From NCBI RefSeq assembly GCF_000214355.1, contig NC_015577.1, positions 310,001 to 374,000 on the forward strand: 64,000 bases of DNA. Reading direction: 5' to 3'. The stretch comes from Leadbettera azotonutricia ZAS-9. Its GTDB lineage: Bacteria; Spirochaetota; Spirochaetia; Treponematales; Breznakiellaceae. The notes below the pieces were generated by a model. It was not told where the DNA came from. It searched no databases and saw only the letters and a program-made list of their open reading frames with translations. Made by a program: the position numbers and the translations under genes. Of the stretch, positions 42,130-49,993 are shown piece after piece (position 1 is the first letter of the stretch; each line of letters starts with the position of its first letter).

Positions 42130-43539
42130 ATGAATATAAATTTCTATTCCCTCGGCGCTGCCGAAGAAGTGACAGGCTCCAAGCATGTGCTGGAAATCGA
42201 CGGAAAAAGCTATCTCATAGACTGCGGCGCCTTTCAGGGCAGCCGTGCCGAGGCTGATCGCAAGAACCGCAATTTCGGCATAGCGGCAGACCGAATTGAT
42301 TCAGCGATCCTGACCCACGGCCACTTTGACCACTGCGGTCTCTTCCCCCTCCTTGCGAAACAGGGCTACAAGGGCAACATTTACGCCACCCCTGCCACTC
42401 GGGACATTGCAAGCCTCATCATGATGGACTCCGCCAACATACAGGCCCGTGACGCCGAGTATCTCCGCAAACAGGCCCACAAAAAAGGCGAGAAGTTTGA
42501 ATGGACCCCTTTGTACGAGGAGAAGGATGCGATCCAGGCTACAAGCCAGATGGTGGGTGTCTCATACAACAGGCCCATGCTTATCGGCGATGGGATCGAC
42601 CTGGAATTTTATGATGCAGGCCACATCCTGGGTTCGGCCATGGCCTATATCACGGTAAAAAAAGACGGCAGGGAAGTGCGCATACTTGCTTCAGGCGACC
42701 TGGGCCGCAAGGAAAAGCCCATTATACGCGATCCGGATCGTCCTCCTGCCCCGGATTATATCATTCTCGAAAGCACCTACGGCGACCGGCTCCACGAAAA
42801 CGCCGACAATGCCATGGAACGCCTGGCGGAAATTGCAAAACGCACAGTGGCTGCCAAGGGCAAGATCCTCATCCCTGCCTTTGCCATAGAGCGCACCCAG
42901 GAGCTGGTCTACTATTTTCACATGCTCGTGGACGAGGGCATAATTCCGGAAATCCCGATTTACGTGGACTCCCCCATGGCAACCAACGCCACTACGATTT
43001 TCCAGATTCACCCCGAATGTTACAGCGAGGAAATAAAAGACGCCTTCATCAAGCACCATAAAAATCCTTTTGGTTTTAATTCGCTCCATTTTACTACCAG
43101 TGTCCAGGAATCGAAGGATCTGAATGATATGAAAGGCCCCCTCATCATTATTTCCGCTGACGGTATGTGCGAAGCCGGCCGTATCCAGCATCACCTCATC
43201 CATAACATTGGCGACCCCAACACTACCGTGCTTTGCGTAGGGTACATGGCGCAAAATACCCTGGGCAGGCGCATACGCAACAAAGAAGGGGAAGTCAAAA
43301 TCCATGGCCAATGGTTCCAGCGCCGCGCTGCGGTAGAAGAAATCAACGCCTTCAGCGCCCACGCCGACTATTCAGAGGCCATCTCCTGGCTTAAGTCCCT
43401 GGACTGTTCGCGTCTAAAAAGGATATTCATGGTTCATGGCGAGCCCAAAGCCCAGGCGGCGTTTAAGCAGCATCTGGCCTCGGCAGGATTTTCTGACGTA
43501 GATGTGGTTAAATACGGGAACACCTACGAGTTGAAATAA
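42130..43539 (+). CDS. MBL-fold beta-CASP RNase-like hydrolase
   Basis: The 469-residue enzyme has the MBL core with THGHFDHCG near residue 60, DAGHILGSA and SGDLGR. The beta-CASP lid carries STYGDR, IPAFAIERTQELVYY and SADGMCEAGRIQHHL, and the final metal ligand lies in FSAHADY. This matches the family of KH-less beta-CASP proteins related to CPSF subunits and bacterial YsxB-like nucleases; substrates are likely RNA. AAGGA lies six bases before ATG. It is divergent from the sugar regulator and is followed by a methyltransferase gene 41 bp away. Confidence 0.93.
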   Translation: MNINFYSLGAAEEVTGSKHVLEIDGKSYLIDCGAFQGSRAEADRKNRNFGIAADRIDSAILTHGHFDHCGLFPLLAKQGYKGNIYATPATRDIASLIMMDSANIQARDAEYLRKQAHKKGEKFEWTPLYEEKDAIQATSQMVGVSYNRPMLIGDGIDLEFYDAGHILGSAMAYITVKKDGREVRILASGDLGRKEKPIIRDPDRPPAPDYIILESTYGDRLHENADNAMERLAEIAKRTVAAKGKILIPAFAIERTQELVYYFHMLVDEGIIPEIPIYVDSPMATNATTIFQIHPECYSEEIKDAFIKHHKNPFGFNSLHFTTSVQESKDLNDMKGPLIIISADGMCEAGRIQHHLIHNIGDPNTTVLCVGYMAQNTLGRRIRNKEGEVKIHGQWFQRRAAVEEINAFSAHADYSEAISWLKSLDCSRLKRIFMVHGEPKAQAAFKQHLASAGFSDVDVVKYGNTYELK

Positions 43540-43580
43540 TCGGCGGTATTTCCCGCAAAATCGTATTTTAAGGAATGGAC

Positions 43581-44309
43581 ATGATATATCTTTCAGGCTT
43601 TCACGCCATTGAAGAGCGCATAAAATCGGGTAGGGCGTGCGGCCCCCTCCTAGTGGCCAAAGCAGGCCCCCGGGCCCGGGAACTTTCAGATCTGGCAGCA
43701 GAGAAGAAGATACGCATAGACCGCGTAGGTACTGCCGATCTTGACCGTCTGGCCCCGGATCACCGAGGCGTCGTGCTTGAAGTGGACGAACCCAGCGCGG
43801 GGGCGGACATCACCCTCGAAGAATTCCTTGCCGGCCTTGGAGACCGTAAAGAAGCCCTTGCGGTAGTGCTGGACGAAATCACAGACCCCCACAATTACGG
43901 TGCCATACTCCGCTCCTGCGATCAGTTCGGCGTGGATATCGTCATTACCCGCAACAGGCGCATCGCCAAACATGCCGAGGTAATTTCCAAAACCTCAGCC
44001 GGCGCCTCGGCCTGGGTTCCTTCGGCAGAAACCGCCAACCTTCCCCGTGCGGTAGAGGACTTAAAGCAGGCAGGCTTCTGGATCTACGGCGCCGACATGG
44101 GGGGCGAATCTTCCTGGGATAAAGACCTCAAGGGCCGCACCGCCCTGATTTTTGGCGGCGAAGGAACAGGTATCTCCCGTCTTCTCAGGGAAAACTGCGA
44201 CGCCTTGATTTCCATTCCCTCCCTGGGCCGCATCGATTCGCTTAACGTTTCAGTGGCAGCAGGAATACTGCTTTACGAAGTAACCCGCCAAAAGAAGAAA
44301 AAAAAGTGA
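43581..44309 (+). CDS. SPOUT RNA 2'-O-methyltransferase, TrmH/RlmB family
   Basis: The 242-residue protein has a small N-terminal substrate-binding domain (FHAIEERIKSG) and a knotted SPOUT methyltransferase domain. Motif 1 is DEITDPHNYGAILRSCDQFGVD, motif 2 is IFGGEGTGISRLLRENCD, and motif 3 is ISIPSLGRIDSLNVSVAAGILLYE. RlmB methylates G2251 of 23S rRNA; TrmH methylates tRNA. The sequence fits RlmB better because of the N-terminal domain. The ATG at 43581 is preferred over 43575 because AAGGA is six bases before it. Confidence 0.92.
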   Translation: MIYLSGFHAIEERIKSGRACGPLLVAKAGPRARELSDLAAEKKIRIDRVGTADLDRLAPDHRGVVLEVDEPSAGADITLEEFLAGLGDRKEALAVVLDEITDPHNYGAILRSCDQFGVDIVITRNRRIAKHAEVISKTSAGASAWVPSAETANLPRAVEDLKQAGFWIYGADMGGESSWDKDLKGRTALIFGGEGTGISRLLRENCDALISIPSLGRIDSLNVSVAAGILLYEVTRQKKKKK

Positions 44310-44310
44310 C

Positions 44311-45156
44311 ATGCGCAGCGAAAGAGAAATGATGGCCCTCATCCTCGGGGTTGCCCAAAAGGATGAGCGCATACGGGCAGTGTGGATGAATGGTTCGCGC
44401 ACCAACACCAATGCTCCCAAAGATGATTTTCAGGATTACGATATTGTATACCTGGTAACAGAAAGGGAATCATTCATACGCGATCCGTCCTGGATAGATG
44501 TCTTTGGCAAACGGGTCATTCTGCAAACCCCCGAAGATATGTCCCTCTTTCCATCCGAATATCCCGATACCTACGCATACCTCATGCAGTTTGAAGACAG
44601 GAACCGCATAGACCTTACCCTGGTTCCCCTGGAATTTTTGGAACCCAATGTTAAGGGCGATAGATTGACAGTAATACTGTTGGACAAAGATAATCGTATT
44701 GATCCTATTCCTCCTCCGTCTGATGAAGACTACCATGTCAAAAAACCCTCAGCCGCTTTTTATGATGATTGCTGCAATGAATTCTGGTGGGTCTCGACCT
44801 ATGTAGTTAAGGGTCTTTACCGGCATGAGTTCCTCTATGCGGCGAGTCATCTGAACAGCTGGGTAAGGGAACAGCTTCTGCAAATGCTCTCCTGGCAGGT
44901 TGGAATAGAAACCGGTTTTTCACTCAGCGTCGGGAAAAGTTATAAATACCTCAGCAAACATCTTCCCGAAGAAACCTGGAAGCGCCTGAGGTCAACTTTT
45001 AAGATGGATACTGAAGAGAATATACGGACCGCCTTTAACGAGACTTTGCAACTTTTCCGGGAATCCTCAAAACTGGTAGGAAAACACTTAGGCTTTGCTT
45101 ATCCCGATTACGACGAAAAGGTTACTGCCTATATTGAAGGACTCAAATCCAGGTAG
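44311..45156 (+). CDS. Aminoglycoside 6-adenylyltransferase-like protein (ANT(6) family)
   Basis: The 281-residue protein has the nucleotidyltransferase motif MNGSRTNTNAPKDDFQDYDI (the GS..D.D pattern) at residues 26-45. IDLTLVP follows, then the family's C-terminal helical region with VSTYVVKGLYRHEFLYA and WQVGIETGFSLSVGKSYKYL. ANT(6) enzymes adenylylate streptomycin and confer resistance. Chromosomal relatives often have no proven role. It starts one base after the methyltransferase stop, so it is probably co-transcribed, without a strong ribosome-binding site. Base use is like its neighbours, and no mobile element flanks it. Confidence 0.88.
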   Translation: MRSEREMMALILGVAQKDERIRAVWMNGSRTNTNAPKDDFQDYDIVYLVTERESFIRDPSWIDVFGKRVILQTPEDMSLFPSEYPDTYAYLMQFEDRNRIDLTLVPLEFLEPNVKGDRLTVILLDKDNRIDPIPPPSDEDYHVKKPSAAFYDDCCNEFWWVSTYVVKGLYRHEFLYAASHLNSWVREQLLQMLSWQVGIETGFSLSVGKSYKYLSKHLPEETWKRLRSTFKMDTEENIRTAFNETLQLFRESSKLVGKHLGFAYPDYDEKVTAYIEGLKSR

Positions 45157-45268
45157 CCCGGCCGTCCCCCGGGAGAACCTGATTTAAATCAACATACACA
45201 TATTTTTGGTATGCACTATTTCTCCGTTCATTTTTTTAATACATGATAAAGCCATCTTTCCATAGCTC

Positions 45269-45296
45269 TTGACAAATTCAATAGGAATACTATTAT
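45269..45296 (+). promoter_or_regulatory. pdxK promoter
   Basis: TTGACA (45269-45274) and TATTAT (45291-45296) are 16 bp apart, with a 22-bp leader before the GGAAGG ribosome-binding site. Confidence 0.65.
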
Positions 45297-45325
45297 ATAG
45301 CAGCATAACCATAGGAAGGTATAAA

Positions 45326-46141
45326 ATGATCAAAATTGCAACAATCGCTGGTTCCGATGCCTCGGGAGGCGCAGGTCTTGAGGCTGACCTCAAGACCTTT
45401 GAGGAATACGGTCTCTACGGCATGGCAGCCGTAACCGTAATCGCCACCATGAACCCCGACAAGGGCTGGTCCCACCAGGTCTACCCCATAGCCGAAGATG
45501 CCCTCCGCTCCCAGCTCGAGACGGTCTTCAAAGGTGTTGGCGCCGCTGCCGCCAAGTCCGGCATGCTCGGTACCTTCCACGCCGTTGCCCTCACCCAGGA
45601 ATACATCAGCTCCTTCAAGATAAAAAACTACGTCCTGGACCCCGTGATGGTCTGCAAAGGCGCAGGCGAGGCCCTCAACCCCGAACTCAACGCCGCAGTA
45701 GCTGAAAAACTCCTCCCCCTGGCCGAAGTCGTCACCCCCAATCTCTTTGAAGCCGAACAACTCTCGGGCCTCAAAGAAATCGTCACCATTGACCAAATGA
45801 AGGAAGCCGCAAAAATCATCCATAATAAAGGCGCCCGCCACGTCTTCATCAAAGGCGGCGCCAAACTCCCCAACCAGTCCAAAGCCATAGACCTCCTCTA
45901 CGACGGCAAGAATTTTGAACTCCTCGAAGGCGAACTCATCAAAACATCCTGGAACCACGGCGCCGGCTGCACCACCTCCGCCGCCATAGCCTCAGGCCTG
46001 GCCCGAGGTCTTTCCGCTCACGATGCAACAGCCCTTGCCAAAAAGTTCATCACTACCAGTCTGAAAAACTCCTTCGCCCTCAACCAATGGGTCGGCCCTG
46101 GAAACCCCTCAGCCTGGAGGGCCGGAAAGCTTTTTGAGTAA
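45326..46141 (+). CDS. pdxK: Pyridoxal/pyridoxine kinase, ThiD-like PdxK type
   Basis: This phosphorylates vitamin B6 vitamers (or hydroxymethylpyrimidine) with ATP. The 271-residue ribokinase-fold product shows ATIAGSDASGGAGLEADLKT, DPVMVCKGAG, TPNLFEAEQLSG and the anion-hole loop SWNHGAGCTTSAAIASGLARG. The GAGC with cysteine is typical of Bacillus-type PdxK rather than ThiD, although ThiD remains possible. The frame is open 19 codons further upstream, but GGAAGG before the ATG at 45326 and the promoter placement fix the start. Confidence 0.88.
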   Translation: MIKIATIAGSDASGGAGLEADLKTFEEYGLYGMAAVTVIATMNPDKGWSHQVYPIAEDALRSQLETVFKGVGAAAAKSGMLGTFHAVALTQEYISSFKIKNYVLDPVMVCKGAGEALNPELNAAVAEKLLPLAEVVTPNLFEAEQLSGLKEIVTIDQMKEAAKIIHNKGARHVFIKGGAKLPNQSKAIDLLYDGKNFELLEGELIKTSWNHGAGCTTSAAIASGLARGLSAHDATALAKKFITTSLKNSFALNQWVGPGNPSAWRAGKLFE

Positions 46142-46200
46142 GGTTAGGTTTTTGAAGATTGGAGTATGAGCATTCATTGGTTTACCGTACTTGACCCGTA

Positions 46201-46216
46201 GGCCGCGACAGCGGCC
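46201..46216 (+). terminator. Hairpin downstream of pdxK
   Basis: GGCCGC/GCGGCC with loop GACA, 60 bp after the pdxK stop and before the left IS end. No T-run follows, so its role is doubtful. Confidence 0.3.
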
Positions 46217-46259
46217 AGTCAATCGTTACCTTAAAAGAGCCAAGTCCGAAGGACCGTAA

Positions 46260-47658
46260 TGCCTCAAAATAAAATCTAACCGAAAGGAACGGCTGCCTCA
46301 CAATAAAAATCTAACCGTGGCTAAACATCTTCAAGAGCCGAAGCAGCAAGGGACTTCTGGCTCTGAAGCTCGAAGAGAGCCATCAGTGCATGGTTGACCA
46401 GGCGTTTCTGTTTGACCGGATTGAGACGGGCAGCCCTGCGTCGAAGCTCGTCCTTGAATGTATCAGGAAGGTCAGGGGATTCCAAGAGGCGCCTGTAGGG
46501 CGACTTGGGTTTGTCGTACACCTTCTTGACCCTGGCCCCTATCCGCTCCTTGGCGATTATTTTTTCTGAAGGGTAAAAATAGTTGAGCAGGGGACAGAGA
46601 TGGCGGTAGACCTCGGCCAGGGCGTCTCTGGCCTGGAGGGTGTCATAGCGATAGTACCCCACGGTCCTGCGGACGGTCATGTCGTTTTTCTGCTCCACGA
46701 AGCAGTTGTCGTTCTTGTGGTAGGAACGGCTGCGGGTGAACTGGACGCGGTGTTCGTCACACCATGCCTTGAGCTGGTAATTAATGAACTCCCCGCCGTT
46801 ATCGCTGTCGATGCCCAAAAGGGGGAAGGGAAACTGGGAGGGGAAGAGAGACACCTCCTCTTTAACCCAGCGATGGGCCTTGTTGAGGAGGGCGCGGAGC
46901 TCCACCCAGCCTGAATAGACATCGGTGGCATTGAGGGTACAGCAGAACTCGCCTGAGGCGTTTCCGCCGTCATGAACCACCGTATCCAGCTCAAAAAAGC
47001 CCGGTTTCCTCTCATCCCAGGCATAAAAGACACGGATGGGGATCTGGTGCTTGAGGAGGCCGCCGGGCCGTGTGGCGCTCCGTCCTTTTAATTCCAGCTT
47101 CTTCCGTTCAGGCTTGAGCTTCCGGTCGATGGTGGCGGGGCTTATGGCAAGCAGCTGCGCCTTTACCTCCTTGGTGATGCCAAACTCCTTGCAGGGATTG
47201 AGGAAAGGCATCTGTTCCCGGAGGAAGGGGGAAAGCCTTTTCCCGCACATGTAATCAAAGAACTCCCAAATCAGTTTGAGGGCTTTTATCGTTGCCGCCT
47301 GGTAGACCGGCTTCCGCCCTCCCCCTGCTTTTCGTTTTTTAAACGCATCGGCCTTGAGCTTAACAACCCTTCCGGCCAGTCTGACCAGTTCCGTTCTCCC
47401 CCAATTCGCCAAAAGGTGCAGGGCGTATTTCCGGTTGTACCCTGTGTTCTGGACAAACTCGTCCAGGATAGCGGTCTTGCCCTTTTTCCCGGCTTTGCGA
47501 TACCGCTTGCTGATTTCTCTGGCAAGCGCCTGTTTCTCTTTCATCGTTAACCCCATTGAGCCCTCCGGTACCCTTGTTACCGGATATAGGCTACATAATT
47601 TGGGTTAGAATTTTATTATGAGGCATTCCCTGTTTTGGGTTAGATTATTCATGAGGCA
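46260..47658 (-). mobile_element. Insertion sequence with duplicated terminal inverted repeats
   Basis: The element is about 1.4 kb and encodes one rve-type transposase. The left end has TGCCTCA...TCTAACCG at 46260-46282 and again at 46294-46317. The right end has the reverse complement at 47602-47625 and 47637-47658. So each end carries two copies about 33-34 bp apart, resembling double transposase-binding sites. I find no convincing target-site duplication. It lies between pdxK and tRNA-Ala. Family placement is uncertain, possibly an ISNCY or IS1202-like group. Confidence 0.85.
46321..47556 (-). CDS. IS transposase with integrase (rve) catalytic core
   Basis: The 411-residue transposase has an N-terminal helix-turn-helix region (EKQALAREISKRYRKAGKKG, about 7-26), a linker, and a DDE catalytic core. 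The first Asp is in FFELDTVVHDGG (about 195), the second in LGIDSDNGGEF, and the Glu in NCFVEQKNDMTVRR. The C-terminus is basic. GGAGG is four bases before the ATG at 47556. A CCGGTA...TACCGG hairpin just upstream partly covers the ribosome-binding site and might limit translation from read-through transcripts. The frame is intact, so the element may be active. Confidence 0.92.
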   Translation of the reverse strand: MGLTMKEKQALAREISKRYRKAGKKGKTAILDEFVQNTGYNRKYALHLLANWGRTELVRLAGRVVKLKADAFKKRKAGGGRKPVYQAATIKALKLIWEFFDYMCGKRLSPFLREQMPFLNPCKEFGITKEVKAQLLAISPATIDRKLKPERKKLELKGRSATRPGGLLKHQIPIRVFYAWDERKPGFFELDTVVHDGGNASGEFCCTLNATDVYSGWVELRALLNKAHRWVKEEVSLFPSQFPFPLLGIDSDNGGEFINYQLKAWCDEHRVQFTRSRSYHKNDNCFVEQKNDMTVRRTVGYYRYDTLQARDALAEVYRHLCPLLNYFYPSEKIIAKERIGARVKKVYDKPKSPYRRLLESPDLPDTFKDELRRRAARLNPVKQKRLVNHALMALFELQSQKSLAASALEDV

Positions 47659-47710
47659 ACGCGAGGACTTGACACATTCGCCCTCAAAGTATAAGCTGGA
47701 AGGGCACTTT

Positions 47711-47784
47711 GGGGGTGTAGCTCAGTTGGCTAGAGCGGTTGAATGGCATTCAACAGGTCGCCGGTTCAATTCCGACCACCTCCA
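47711..47784 (+). tRNA. tRNA-Ala, anticodon GGC
   Basis: This is a 74-nt cloverleaf. The acceptor GGGGGTG pairs with CACCTCC and includes the G3-U70 pair that marks alanine tRNA. The D arm is GCTC/GAGC, the anticodon stem GTTGA/TCAAC has loop ATGGCAT (anticodon GGC), and the T arm GCCGG/CCGAC has one C-A mismatch. The discriminator is A; CCA is not encoded. It lies 52 bp outside the right IS end. Confidence 0.93.
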
Positions 47785-47866
47785 CTAAAGTAAAAATCAG
47801 CCGTCTAATTTAGCATTACCTTAAAAATGTCACAGAAAGCCTTTCGGACTAAGCAAGGCGCAAAAC

Positions 47867-47904
47867 AAAAAAAAGGCTGTCCGGGAAGCATTTCCCAAAC
47901 AGCC
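47867..47904 (-). terminator. Rho-independent terminator of the ribose-type ABC operon
   Basis: On the minus strand GGCTGTTTGGGA and TCCCGGACAGCC form a nearly perfect stem, followed by eight T. It lies 50 bp after the binding-protein stop. Confidence 0.88.
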
Positions 47905-47955
47905 CCACATCTTGCACCGATGTTGTTTGCGCAGTTTTAATTACGCAAAAATGGA

Positions 47956-48900
47956 TTATCTGAACTTTGCCAAATTTGCCTTGTTTACTACAGTGGCGCC
48001 GGAGTCAACGCTCTTTTGAGCAATGGTTCCGCCAGTAGAATCAGTATAGGCATTCTTTACACCCAAAGATCCCATTGTTTCAGGATTCTGGGCCATGGTG
48101 GCGACAAGGACACCCTGTTCAATCTGGTCAAGAACCGATCCGCCTTTGTCGAATCCAATTCCCAGTACCTTGGACCCTTTGATCGCATTGGCTACGCCAA
48201 CGGTGCTGCCCTCATTGGTTCCGAAAATACCCACTACACCCTGAGTGATGTAATTGGCGGCGATTTCCTGTGATTTAACGGGGTCGCCTTCACCATACTG
48301 TGTGGGAAGGAGGGTAAAACCTTTTCCTGCAAAAGCCTCGCGGAAACCTGCTTCCCGGGCTACAGCCGAGTCTGTTGAGGGGTTTACGTTAACAATGCCA
48401 ATGCTTCCCGAGCTAGTACCAGCAGCGTTGAGCGTTTTAAGCAGCTCTTCGCCCGCTGTCTTGCCGGCGGCTTTGTTGTCTGTTGCAATTGTTGCGAGAG
48501 CTCCGGACCAGGTAGCAGGAGAATCGACATAAATAAACTTGACTCCTGCCTTGCTGGCTTCCTGGATGGCGCCGTTAATGGCGTCTGCGCTGTTGGCAGC
48601 CAACAGGATGTAATCTGCTTTGTTGGCAGCAGCGTTGTTGACCTTGTTGATCTGGGCGGCATCGTCTTTTTTCTCGGGGGAGTCGAAATGGTATTCGAAT
48701 TTATCCGCGCCGAGCTCGGCGATTGCTGCCTTTGCACCTGCGTCAACTGAAAGCCAGTGTGCATCCATCTGATCCATTGTGATTAAGTAAATCTTAATCT
48801 TTTTTGCACCCGAGCTCTGGCTTCCGCCGCTGGCAAACACACTGCCCGCTGCCATCAACATGACAAGCGCCGCAATTACCGACATCTTGAGTAATTTCAT
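47956..48900 (-). CDS. Ribose-type sugar-binding protein (RbsB-like)
   Basis: This exported binding protein of 314 residues has a signal peptide (MSVIAALVMLMAAGSVFAS) and a mature end SGGSQSSG typical of treponemes. The LacI/RbsB-like fold shows ITMDQMDAHWLSVDAGAKAA, LLAANSADAINGAI, YVDSPATWSGALATIATDN and GIFGTNEGSTVGVANAI. The ligand is likely a monosaccharide or related compound, though not necessarily ribose. GGAGG precedes ATG. It is the last gene of an ATPase-permease-binding protein operon and is followed by a strong terminator. Confidence 0.93.
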   Translation of the reverse strand: MKLLKMSVIAALVMLMAAGSVFASGGSQSSGAKKIKIYLITMDQMDAHWLSVDAGAKAAIAELGADKFEYHFDSPEKKDDAAQINKVNNAAANKADYILLAANSADAINGAIQEASKAGVKFIYVDSPATWSGALATIATDNKAAGKTAGEELLKTLNAAGTSSGSIGIVNVNPSTDSAVAREAGFREAFAGKGFTLLPTQYGEGDPVKSQEIAANYITQGVVGIFGTNEGSTVGVANAIKGSKVLGIGFDKGGSVLDQIEQGVLVATMAQNPETMGSLGVKNAYTDSTGGTIAQKSVDSGATVVNKANLAKFR

Positions 48901-48952
48901 ACTCTTTCCTCCATAAACATGATTTTATTTCAAGGCAAAATGCCCGAAACAA

Positions 48953-49984
48953 CTATTTCTTGCGCTGCCTGATTATCACATCGGACAGCACGGAAATCAC
49001 GACAATAATACCTACTGTTATATTCTGGATCGCTATAGGAACATTTGCAAGGGAAAGACCGTTCGACAGTGTTGACCAAATGGCGGCCCCGACAATTGTA
49101 CCCAGCAATATTCCCTGTCCGCCAAGTGTGCTTACACCGCCAATAACACTTGCCGCGACGGCATAAAGCTCGTAGGTGTTCCCGGCGCTCATGTCCCCTG
49201 TACCGCTTTGCGCTGTCTGGATAAGCCCGACAACTCCTGCGCAGAGGGCGCTGACCACATACGCTACCATGGTAACCTTGAGCACGCTTATGCCGGACAT
49301 TTTGGCCGCCTCGATATTGCTGCCGACCGCGTACATGTGGCGGCCGATTTTGGTACTGGTAAGGATAAAGTTAAAGATGAACCAGATTACCAAAGCGATT
49401 ATAATCGTAGAGAATAAAAATCCGAACTTGTGATAGTAAAAGAAATTTTTAAAAGCTTCTATCTGTGAACGCAAAGACTCGGCAGCTTCGGGGCTTATCA
49501 ATTTGTAATTTTCGCTTGAATCTATAGCCCTTGTATTGCGGCTGCCGTTGCTAATCTGCGCTATGCCCCTTGCTATCGTCATCGTCCCGAGTGTCGCGAT
49601 GAAGGGCGGAAGTTTGAACTGGGCAACAAGGAAACCGTTGGCGACTCCGACAACCATGCATGCAATGAGCGCAATCCCCGCAGCAAATACCGGCGGCACA
49701 TTATGGGTCATAAGAGTCGCTGAAATCATACAGCTCATGCCAAGCACAGAACCTATGGAAAGATCGATATTGCCTGTGATCAGTACATAGGACTGGGCAA
49801 TTCCGACTATAATAAAAGGCGCGATCTGTCTGAGCAGGTTCTGGATGTTTCTTGGGCCCAGAAAGTTGTTGTTCAGCATCTGGAAGATCGCCAGCAATAC
49901 GATGAGAAAGCCCGATACGACTATAACCTGGCCGACGCCCCGCGCACGGAAAGCCCTTTGAATGCCGTTTAACTTAATGCCCAT
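48953..49984 (-). CDS. Ribose-type ABC transporter permease (RbsC-like)
   Basis: This inner-membrane permease of 343 residues has eight to ten hydrophobic segments. Family signatures are ITGNIDLSIGSVLGMS, GVANGFLVAQFKLPPFIATLGTM and GRHMYAVGSNIEAAKMSGI, followed by IGGVSTLGGQG. An unusual loop of about 30 residues (NYKLISPEAAESLRSQIEAF) interrupts the middle where many RbsC proteins are shorter. AGGAG is placed seven bases before ATG. It lies 9 bp after the ATPase gene and 52 bp before the binding-protein gene. Confidence 0.94.
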   Translation of the reverse strand: MGIKLNGIQRAFRARGVGQVIVVSGFLIVLLAIFQMLNNNFLGPRNIQNLLRQIAPFIIVGIAQSYVLITGNIDLSIGSVLGMSCMISATLMTHNVPPVFAAGIALIACMVVGVANGFLVAQFKLPPFIATLGTMTIARGIAQISNGSRNTRAIDSSENYKLISPEAAESLRSQIEAFKNFFYYHKFGFLFSTIIIALVIWFIFNFILTSTKIGRHMYAVGSNIEAAKMSGISVLKVTMVAYVVSALCAGVVGLIQTAQSGTGDMSAGNTYELYAVAASVIGGVSTLGGQGILLGTIVGAAIWSTLSNGLSLANVPIAIQNITVGIIVVISVLSDVIIRQRKK

Positions 49985-49993
49985 AACGTCTCC

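Noticed and set aside
46240-47680. Target-site duplication of the insertion sequence
   Set aside because: Flanks CCGTAA and ACGCGA do not match at any length tried by eye.
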